A DNA stretch of 6,394 nt from Candidatus Rifleibacteriota bacterium (lineage in GTDB: Bacteria; Muiribacteriota; Ozemobacteria; Ozemobacterales; Ozemobacteraceae), in assembly GCA_028691595.1 (NCBI GenBank), contig JAQUZA010000194.1:1-6394 (forward strand), given 5' to 3'. The translations under genes and the position numbers were made by a program. Below are positions 1 to 4,731 of the stretch, piece by piece. The notes beneath the pieces were generated by a model. The model was not told the DNA's origin. It searched no databases and was given only the letters and a program-made list of their open reading frames with translations. Every line of letters begins with the position of its first letter. The stretch's first letter is position 1.

Positions 1-1
1 T

Positions 2-379
2 TTTTCGGGCTGGCGTTCAGGAATGAGCCACGTTCAGCGGTTTTATTTTACCAGTGCTGGTGATTCGTATGCAGGTCGCCTGGGTGTGAGCGATCAGCTT
101 GGCTTAATCAGAGTCACAGCCTTCAGAGGCAGGCAGATTGTTTATCGCCCTAATGAAGATGCTTATCTCAAATCAGCCGCCCCCGAAAGAAGCATGCAGG
201 AAAGCGGCCCCGGCACAGGCTATGGCGAAAATACCTGGTCGCCGGTCAGCCTCACTGATTTCACGCCAGAAAGGTATCCGTCACAGACATTTGAAATAAA
301 ATACGAATGGTCGGTGCCACGCTATTACAAATATGACAGCAGCAATGAAGGGCAATTTGCCGAGCCGCCGCCAAGGTAG
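2..379 (+). CDS. C-terminal part of an unrecognised protein (5' end outside window)
   Basis: The reading frame is open from the left edge to a TAG at 377-379, giving about 125 visible residues. The first Met (codon 23-25) is probably internal: coding sequence continues upstream of it, and the only purine-rich stretch (AGGA) directly abuts the ATG, too close to act as a ribosome site. The segment is polar and rich in Tyr, Ser, Gly and Pro, with alternating hydrophobic stretches (GLIRVTAFRGRQIVYRP, QTFEIKYEWSVPRYYKY) that suggest beta strands. It ends in a Pro-rich tail (EPPPR). There is no membrane helix and no cysteine in the visible part. I do not recognise the family; an exported or surface beta-rich domain is possible but unsupported. 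It converges on the minus-strand gene that ends at 404, with only 24 bases between the two stops. Confidence 0.6.
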   Translation, partial: FSGWRSGMSHVQRFYFTSAGDSYAGRLGVSDQLGLIRVTAFRGRQIVYRPNEDAYLKSAAPERSMQESGPGTGYGENTWSPVSLTDFTPERYPSQTFEIKYEWSVPRYYKYDSSNEGQFAEPPPR

Positions 380-386
380 CTGGCGG

Positions 387-400
387 CCAGGCTTGCCTGG
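387..400. other. Short hairpin between convergent genes
   Basis: CCAGG (387-391) and CCTGG (396-400) form a perfect 5-bp stem around a CTTG loop, in the 24-base gap between two convergent stop codons. No T-tract follows on either strand, so it does not qualify as a classical intrinsic terminator. An overlapping alternative, CTGG (380-383) with CCAG (387-390), is also possible. It may help end transcription or protect 3' ends from both sides, but this rests on position only. Confidence 0.3.
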
Positions 401-403
401 ATA

Positions 404-1210
404 TCAGAAAAACGTTTCGGGCTGCTTTCGCGCCGCGCAATTGCTTGCCAGCATTTCCCTGAATTTTTGTACGTGCTCAGACTTGATTACCCGGGCGTGG
501 CGGGGGCATTCTTTGAGGCAGGCGCAGCAAATGGTGCAGAGTTCTGGTTTGGTCTGGTAACCCTTGTTGAAAAATACTGCTCCGGTTGGGCATACTTCCT
601 GGCAGCGCCCGCATTCTATGCAGTTTTCAAAGACTGTTTCGGCAAATGAAGGCGGAATAACGCGGCGTTCAGGCAGGGGGAAGGTTCCGGGGATGGCTGG
701 CTCAGGCAACCCTTCTTTGGTGTTGAGTGATTGAACCTTTTTGTAAATCTGGTGGCCAAAGTCTCTTGCCGCCTCCTTGTCTTCTGCATCGGGTCGGCCC
801 CTGCCTGTTGGAAACTGTTTTGTCGAGTATGAATGCTCGCCTATGAATGCCCCGGCGGCAATCGGGCGTAAACCGGCATGGTGAGCTACTTCCCTTAGAT
901 CTATCAGGGCATCGTCGTAATTGCGGTTGCCATAAACCGCTACCAGAACGGCGGCATTGCCGGCAAATTTAATGGTTTCGAGTCTTTTAATCGCTTCAGA
1001 TGCGATTCTGCCCGCATAAACCGGCCCTGCGATAACCACAAGGTCGTGGGGTTCGACTTCGATCAAAGAATCGGCATATTCAGGGTAAGTCAGGTTGTTT
1101 TCTATTATTTTCATCGGATCGATGCCGATACCGACAGCGATTTCGTTGACTATTTTCTGGGTGGTGTGGGTTGGTGAATAGTAGAACAGGTTGACTCTTT
1201 TAAATTTCAT
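404..1210 (-). CDS. EFR1-type flavodoxin/ferredoxin fusion protein
   Basis: A 268-residue soluble protein with an N-terminal flavodoxin-like domain (about residues 4-165) and a C-terminal ferredoxin domain binding two [4Fe-4S] clusters. In the flavodoxin part, YYSPTHTT (10-17) fits the phosphate-binding loop of FMN, and AGPVYAGRI (61-69) and AVYGNRNYDDAL (91-102) are typical of the EFR1 group. The ferredoxin motifs are CIECGRCQEVCP (C197, C200, C203, C207) and CTICCACLKECP (C225, C228, C231, C235), each C-x2-C-x2-C-x3-CP. The expected role is cytoplasmic electron transfer between FMN and iron-sulphur clusters; the partner is unknown. The start at 1210 is chosen because GAGGAAA sits 4 bases upstream (its AGGA core 6). 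An in-frame extension back to 1339 would add 43 residues unlike the family and overlap the upstream gene. It lies 118 bases downstream of the small membrane-protein gene on the same strand, so co-transcription is plausible. Confidence 0.9.
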   Translation of the reverse strand: MKFKRVNLFYYSPTHTTQKIVNEIAVGIGIDPMKIIENNLTYPEYADSLIEVEPHDLVVIAGPVYAGRIASEAIKRLETIKFAGNAAVLVAVYGNRNYDDALIDLREVAHHAGLRPIAAGAFIGEHSYSTKQFPTGRGRPDAEDKEAARDFGHQIYKKVQSLNTKEGLPEPAIPGTFPLPERRVIPPSFAETVFENCIECGRCQEVCPTGAVFFNKGYQTKPELCTICCACLKECPRHARVIKSEHVQKFREMLASNCAARKQPETFF

Positions 1211-1328
1211 CTGCTTTCCTCGGTTGGGGTTCAGAACAGGGGGCTTGTGCAGTAATTCTGCGGCCCGGTCGACACCAAGTCTATCACAATTTCGGCCAAA
1301 ATGTTTTTGCCAATGTCCGAATGGTCTG

Positions 1329-1607
1329 CTAGTCGGCAAAAATTGCGATGAGAAACTGTAAGGCCGGCAGCATCAGCAGCATCCAGCCACCAGCTGCGAC
1401 CATGCAGCCAGGTGAAGAGTTGGTTATGGCAGAGCGGCCAAAGAGCCCGCTGCCGGTGTAGCTGCCAACTTCTTCGCTGAACCAGATGCATCCGAGACAG
1501 AAAAGCAGAAAGCCTGCCACCTTGACTGCCAGACCAGGCCCGCCTGCATACCAGGCGGCAAAAAAATAGGCCATGGCCACTGAACCCGAGATGATTCTTG
1601 CTATCAC
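1329..1607 (-). CDS. Small three-helix membrane protein of unknown function
   Basis: A 92-residue, strongly hydrophobic protein. Three membrane segments are visible: about 4-22 (IISGSVAMAYFFAAWYAGG), 26-43 (LAVKVAGFLLFCLGCIWF) and 68-90 (CMVAAGGWMLLMLPALQFL and on). A polar Gly/Ser-rich loop (44-66) joins the last two. The start is a GTG at 1607, with GGAG about 10 bases upstream; the downstream ATG at 1574 has no ribosome site. An overlapping minus-strand frame (1632-1231) is longer but reads as a mixture of Arg, Trp and His without domain character. I do not recognise the family. Its position ahead of the EFR1-type gene allows a membrane partner or anchor for that redox protein, but no residue shows it. 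Confidence 0.65.
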   Translation of the reverse strand: MIARIISGSVAMAYFFAAWYAGGPGLAVKVAGFLLFCLGCIWFSEEVGSYTGSGLFGRSAITNSSPGCMVAAGGWMLLMLPALQFLIAIFAD

Positions 1608-1746
1608 TTCTTTGTTGCTCCAAGCCTGTCATTTTTTGAATGATCCACCCTTATGATATCAGAGCAATTGACAAAATTCGCTGTTTTTGAAGATTGAATG
1701 CCTGACTCGCCAGAGGTTTGTGTTTTGGCAATGATCTGCGCCAGTG

Positions 1747-1777
1747 TTGAGAGTCGCAGCAGGCTTCATGCTATAAT
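1747..1777 (+). promoter_or_regulatory. Candidate extended -10 promoter (distal) for the 1912 gene
   Basis: TGCTATAAT (1769-1777) is a perfect extended -10 element. TTGAGA (1747-1752, five of six matches to TTGACA) lies 19 bases upstream of the hexamer, slightly long but tolerated with an extended -10. Initiation would fall near 1784 and leave a leader of about 130 bases before the ATG at 1912. In that leader GCCGAA (1785-1790) could pair with TTCGGC (1828-1833), a weak long-range stem. Confidence 0.45.
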
Positions 1778-1876
1778 ACAGTCGGCCGAAATCATTGAAT
1801 TCTGCAAAACGAATGTTGGTTTCAGGGTTCGGCGCAGCTTATCAGCCGGGTTGCGGGTTGCCAATCTTACGCCAGG

Positions 1877-1911
1877 TATAATTGAGACACCATAAAAAGG
1901 AAAAGTAAATT
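1877..1911 (+). promoter_or_regulatory. Candidate proximal -10 and ribosome binding site for the 1912 gene
   Basis: TATAAT at 1877-1882 is a perfect -10 hexamer, but no good -35 lies 16-18 bases upstream; TTGCGG (1851-1856) is weak and 20 bases away. Start near 1889 would place the ribosome site AAGGA (1897-1901) close to the 5' end. That site lies 10 bases before the ATG at 1912 in an A-rich stretch and supports the chosen start. Confidence 0.4.
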
Positions 1912-2661
1912 ATGACAGGTGAAGAATACCTGATAAATGAAATTAAAAAATACAGCTGTATCTGCTATTACCCCTCATCAGGACCTGATCTGAGCAATCT
2001 TGATTATTTTGGATCTGGTAGAAAGCTTTTTGGTGAACGCATCGGAGACGTTCAACCCGTCTATGACAAGCTGACACCGGTTGCAAGCCCTGGAAACGAC
2101 CCGGATCTGTTTATCCATACCGATATTAATTTTTATCAGGAATTCTCCGCCGGCAAAGACCTGGTTCCCGAAAATTGTGGCATGCACGGCAGCTTTAAAG
2201 TCGTTGAATTCAGAGAACTTCCGGTCATTGAGGCTCCAAACCGTATTTGCGCAAATTTTGACTTCAGCGGTCAATGCTTCGAATATAAGCTGCGCCTCTG
2301 GGGTTCGCAAAAAATTGTGACCCTTATTTACTGTCTTTGCGAAAACGAGGCTTTTATGGCCAGGGTTTTGCTCAGCGGTCTGATAAAAGTTTCGTACATC
2401 TGGTCACGTAACTGGAACGGCGGGCAGACTTATGGCACCTGGCTGGTAAATGTTCTCGACCGGCTTCAGACACAAAAGGTTTATACTGACTGGTTATGTG
2501 TGCCAGGCAGTCGAGGCGAGCCTCGCAACCGGGCCGTTGAAGAAAAATATCCCGAATTAATGGCTGCAGATAAAGTTAAACTTGTGCGCAATAATGACCT
2601 GCACTGGATAGACGAGGGTGCTCACGGCTGGGTTGAAGAGTTTGATGTCGTGAGTTGCTGA
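1912..2661 (+). CDS. Uncharacterised soluble protein with YPSSG and DLFIHTD motifs
   Basis: A 249-residue protein with no signal peptide and no membrane helix, so probably cytoplasmic. The N-terminal part carries CICYYPSSGPDLSNLDYF (16-33), then PDLFIHTD (64-71), an arrangement reminiscent of the first strands of a Rossmann-like fold. A central strand-rich part (95-145) includes FKVVEFRELPVIEAP and KIVTLIYCLCENEAF. The C-terminal part is aromatic: SYIWSRNWNGGQTYGTWLVNVLDRL (161-185) and VYTDWLCVPGSRGEPRNRAVEE (190-211). It resembles, from memory, hypothetical proteins that pair a YPSSG-type N terminus with a DLFIHTD motif, but I cannot name the family or a reaction; no canonical SAM-binding glycine loop or catalytic triad is evident. 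The nine cysteines are scattered and form no metal motif. It appears monocistronic: its own promoter candidates lie upstream and the strong 2677-2705 promoter follows its stop. No terminator is visible after the stop, so read-through is possible. Confidence 0.8.
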   Translation: MTGEEYLINEIKKYSCICYYPSSGPDLSNLDYFGSGRKLFGERIGDVQPVYDKLTPVASPGNDPDLFIHTDINFYQEFSAGKDLVPENCGMHGSFKVVEFRELPVIEAPNRICANFDFSGQCFEYKLRLWGSQKIVTLIYCLCENEAFMARVLLSGLIKVSYIWSRNWNGGQTYGTWLVNVLDRLQTQKVYTDWLCVPGSRGEPRNRAVEEKYPELMAADKVKLVRNNDLHWIDEGAHGWVEEFDVVSC

Positions 2662-2676
2662 TAAACCAGAACCATA

Positions 2677-2705
2677 TTGACAGTTTGCTTTTGCAGTAAT
2701 ATAAT
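2677..2705 (+). promoter_or_regulatory. Full-consensus sigma-70-type promoter of the leader-ABC operon
   Basis: TTGACA (2677-2682) and TATAAT (2700-2705) match the sigma-70 consensus at every base with the ideal 17-base spacer. Transcription should start near 2712. It is the only convincing promoter between the previous gene and the ABC transporter genes: the 52 bases between the terminator and the ABC start hold no recognisable -35/-10 pair. A promoter this strong ahead of a terminator suggests that output is limited downstream of initiation. Confidence 0.85.
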
Positions 2706-2732
2706 CATGACTGCGTTAACACCGTCTAATTT

Positions 2733-2791
2733 GCAAACAGGAGGCCGGAACCATGAATAATATTTTTTTTCACCGAATTGCCTCCATTTGT
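2733..2791 (+). promoter_or_regulatory. RNA helix that can sequester the leader ribosome binding site
   Basis: GGAGGC (2740-2745), which contains most of the leader's Shine-Dalgarno, is perfectly complementary to GCCTCC (2780-2785) in the leader's coding sequence. After a small internal loop (CA against A), GCAAA (2733-2737) pairs with TTTGT (2787-2791), including one G-U pair, for 11 pairs in all. The start codon lies in the 34-base loop. A ribosome translating the leader must melt this helix at codons 10-13, so the fold could gate leader translation. The pairing is seen in the sequence; the regulatory role is inferred. Confidence 0.5.
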
Positions 2792-2806
2792 GCATACTCT
2801 CATTAA
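2753..2806 (+). CDS. Putative 17-residue leader peptide upstream of the ABC exporter genes
   Basis: A 17-codon frame encoding MNNIFFHRIASICAYSH and ending in TAA. It is preceded by a perfect AGGAGG (2739-2744) at an ideal 8-base distance, by far the best ribosome site in the window, and lies about 40 bases after the predicted transcription start of a consensus promoter. An intrinsic terminator begins 18 bases after its stop, and the ABC genes follow. This order (promoter, short ORF, terminator, resistance-type transporter) is that of ribosome-mediated attenuation, in which ribosome stalling on the leader changes RNA folding and lets polymerase pass the terminator. The peptide is hydrophobic and aromatic at residues 4-6 and has no run of one amino acid, so an amino-acid sensor is unlikely; response to a translation inhibitor or another stalling signal fits better. 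It could instead be a small functional peptide of an independent transcript. Confidence 0.6.
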   Translation: MNNIFFHRIASICAYSH

Positions 2807-2823
2807 CTGATTTTGGCTTTCAG

Positions 2824-2858
2824 AAGCGGGTTGCCCAGTGGTGGCGGCCCGCTTTTTT
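2824..2858 (+). terminator. Strong intrinsic terminator / candidate attenuator
   Basis: AAGCGGGTTGCC (2824-2835) pairs with GGCGGCCCGCTT (2843-2854) in a continuous 12-bp stem with two G-U pairs and a 7-base loop (CAGTGGT). A run of six T residues (2853-2858) overlaps the base of the stem. It lies between the leader ORF and the ABC transporter genes, 52 bases before the ABC start, on the operon's sense strand. Short competing pairings exist: GGCCG (2743-2747) with CGGCC (2845-2849), GGAACC (2747-2752) with GGTTGCC (2829-2835, one bulge), and GCTT (2816-2819) with AAGC (2824-2827). No long antiterminator is evident by eye. Confidence 0.88.
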
Positions 2859-2910
2859 ACTTCGCTCCATTTAAATTTAACCGCCTAAGAGCAAAAGAAC
2901 TTCTAACCAG

Positions 2911-4731
2911 ATGCTAAAAAACGACAGCAAATCAGTCTTAAAACGAATCCTTCCATATTTCAGGCCGCATCTCGCAAGCCTGGCAGTCGCTCTCATCACC
3001 ATGATCGTCGTTACTGCCGTGCATTTGATCAGGCCGATGATTCTTAGAACCATAATTGATAAAGCCATTCCGGCAAAAGACATCAATATGGCCGTTCAAT
3101 ACGCCGCCTTTTTTGTATTCTGTCTGGTAATCGGTGCTGTGGCCATGTATGTGCGCGTTAAAATCATGGCACGTATTGGTGCCGAGGTCGTTGCCGAAAT
3201 TAAACGCCGCCTGTTCGCGCAGATATTGCGGCAGGGAATGCGTTTCTTTGACCAGAACCAGCCCGGAAAGCTGATTACCCGCAGTGAATCAGATGCTAAT
3301 CAGCTGAAGTCGATGTTTACCCAGTCGACGGCGCAACTGGTGGCAAGCCTGATGCTCATTATCGGAACCATCTTCGTGTTGATGCGCGAAGATTTCAGAG
3401 TTGGTATTGTCGCCATGATTTCACTGGTCGTTGTCGGCCTGGTGATGTTTTTCTACCTGACTTATATTCGCTCGCTGTATACAAAAGTTCGCGAGAAGAA
3501 CAGCGCGCTTACCGGCTATCTTGCTGAATACATTCAAGGAGTGCCCTTGATCAAGGTGCACGGCCGTGAAAACGATATCATGACCAATATGCGTGCCTAC
3601 AGCCAGGAAAAGGCCGGCCTTGAATGCAAAGCGGCTTTCATTGAATATACATTGTTCTCCTCCGGGTTCCGCTTCTGTACAGAAATCGGCGTGTTGATGC
3701 TGCTGTTCGCCTACTGCAGTGGCCAGGTTTATGCTGGCACCATGAGCGTCGGAACACTGGTAATGTTCATGGAACTGCTGCGACAGTTCTTCAGACCGCT
3801 GGAGTTTCTCATAGAAGTACTTGCCCAGCTGCAGACCGCGTTGGCAGCCGGGGTTCGTGTCTTCGACATTCTCGATGCTGAACCAACGGTTAAAGACGAG
3901 GGCGAGCCTGCTCCCGGGCTGAGATTGCAGGAAAGAATTACTTTTAACGATGTTTCGTTCGCCTATGACAGCGAAGTGGTTCTGAAAAATGCGTCGTTTA
4001 GTATTCCACGTGGTCAGCAACTCGCAATTGTCGGGGCTTCAGGCTCAGGAAAAACCACATGCATCAACCTGTTGCTGCGCTTCTACGATCCTACCAGTGG
4101 GAGTGTCAATGTTGATGGCCGTGATATACGCACTATCGGTCTTGAAGACTGGCGTCGCAATATTGCGCTGGTTCTCCAGGAAATCTACCTGTTTCCGGGC
4201 ACTATCATGGAAAACCTCAAGGCTTTTCATACTGATATCGATGATGAAACAGTTATCAGGGCTGCAACCGAACTTGGGGCTCATGAGTTTATCATGCGCC
4301 AGACCCATGGCTACCAGACGATGCTTGCCGAACGCGGGGCCAACCTGTCTTATGGTGAGCGCCAACTGCTTTCTTATACCAGAGCGATGGTTAAAAACCC
4401 TGACCTGCTGATTCTCGACGAGGCGACTTCTTCGGTTGATGTTATAACTGAACGGCAGCTGCAGGCGAGCATGGAAAAGCTCATGACCGGCCGCACTTCA
4501 ATCGTGATTGCCCATCGTCTGACCACCATCAGAAAGGCAGATCGAATTCTGGTCTTCGAAAAGGGCGTGCTGATGCAGAGTGGCAGCCATGCCGACCTGA
4601 TGAACCAGGAAGGCATCTACAGAGAACTTGTAAACATCCAGACTGCCGGCAAAGGTGATCCCTTCGCAGTCATTGAGACCATAACCGGTGAAGATGCCGG
4701 TATCGGTGAAGCAACAGGAGCAGTTGCATGA
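2911..4731 (+). CDS. ABC exporter half-transporter, subunit with catalytic Walker B and degenerate signature
   Basis: A 606-residue inner-membrane ABC exporter half: an N-terminal transmembrane domain with six helices (about 21-43, 62-84, 140-158, 165-187, 247-270, 278-303), then a nucleotide-binding domain from about 340. Visible motifs are the A-loop Y352, Walker A GASGSGKTT (375-383, K381), Q-loop Q423, X-loop AERGA (473-477), signature LSYGE (479-483), Walker B LLILDE (499-504, catalytic E504), D-loop SSVD (507-510) and H-loop H535. The signature departs from LSGGQ, while Walker B and the switch His are intact. With the next gene it should form a heterodimer that uses ATP to export a drug, lipid or peptide; the substrate is not evident. 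A 28-residue Gly/Ala-rich tail follows the domain. ATG at 2911 is the only possible start, because the frame is closed by a TAA at 2878-2880 with no alternative start codon between. No clear Shine-Dalgarno precedes it. The family is that of BmrC/BmrD, LmrC/LmrD and TM287/288. Confidence 0.95.
   Translation: MLKNDSKSVLKRILPYFRPHLASLAVALITMIVVTAVHLIRPMILRTIIDKAIPAKDINMAVQYAAFFVFCLVIGAVAMYVRVKIMARIGAEVVAEIKRRLFAQILRQGMRFFDQNQPGKLITRSESDANQLKSMFTQSTAQLVASLMLIIGTIFVLMREDFRVGIVAMISLVVVGLVMFFYLTYIRSLYTKVREKNSALTGYLAEYIQGVPLIKVHGRENDIMTNMRAYSQEKAGLECKAAFIEYTLFSSGFRFCTEIGVLMLLFAYCSGQVYAGTMSVGTLVMFMELLRQFFRPLEFLIEVLAQLQTALAAGVRVFDILDAEPTVKDEGEPAPGLRLQERITFNDVSFAYDSEVVLKNASFSIPRGQQLAIVGASGSGKTTCINLLLRFYDPTSGSVNVDGRDIRTIGLEDWRRNIALVLQEIYLFPGTIMENLKAFHTDIDDETVIRAATELGAHEFIMRQTHGYQTMLAERGANLSYGERQLLSYTRAMVKNPDLLILDEATSSVDVITERQLQASMEKLMTGRTSIVIAHRLTTIRKADRILVFEKGVLMQSGSHADLMNQEGIYRELVNIQTAGKGDPFAVIETITGEDAGIGEATGAVA

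Larger units (their letters stand above)
1608..1911. other. Intergenic region between divergent genes, no convincing gene
   Basis: This gap separates the divergent starts at 1607 (-) and 1912 (+). A 65-codon plus-strand frame (1698-1895) lies in it, but it has no ribosome site and no recognisable composition, and it covers the promoter elements of the next gene. The plus strand holds two TATAAT hexamers (1772-1777 and 1877-1882). The minus strand shows TTGTCA (1674-1669) without a good -10 at the right distance, so the promoter of the minus-strand pair is unresolved. The short palindrome TGATATCA (1654-1661) has no assigned role. Confidence 0.5.

Noticed and set aside
333..649. Two short plus-strand frames (333-560 and 467-649) opposite the EFR1-type gene
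   Set aside because: They lie antisense to the cysteine-motif coding sequence and at the end of the first gene; no ribosome sites, no domain character.
1211..1339. N-terminal extension of the EFR1-type protein to 1339
   Set aside because: The added 43 residues precede the natural flavodoxin start (MKFKRVNLFYYSPTHTT), overlap the neighbouring gene, and the ATG at 1210 has a good Shine-Dalgarno.
1231..1632. 133-codon minus-strand frame overlapping the small membrane-protein gene
   Set aside because: Composition (Arg/Trp/His/Ser mixture) is that of an out-of-frame reading; the overlapping 92-residue frame has clear membrane helices and a plausible ribosome site.
1668..1696. Perfect TTGACA at 1668-1673 (+) considered as a promoter
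   Set aside because: At 16-18 bases downstream the best hexamer (AAGATT / AGATTG) matches the -10 poorly, so no complete promoter is supported.
1698..1895. 65-codon plus-strand frame in the intergenic gap
   Set aside because: No ribosome site, no recognisable composition, and it overlaps both candidate promoters of the 1912 gene.
1978..2320. Frames on both strands inside the 1912 gene (1978-2310 minus, 2081-2320 plus)
   Set aside because: Contained within a convincing coding region, with no independent start signals.
2712..2858. Metabolite riboswitch upstream of the ABC genes
   Set aside because: The region before the terminator is short and mostly occupied by a well-formed micro-ORF; no known aptamer core is recognisable. 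A leader-peptide mechanism explains it better.
3421..4616. Several minus-strand frames and one plus-strand frame (up to 199 codons) inside the first ABC gene
   Set aside because: They are antisense or out-of-frame readings of conserved ABC transporter sequence whose motifs are intact in the main frame.
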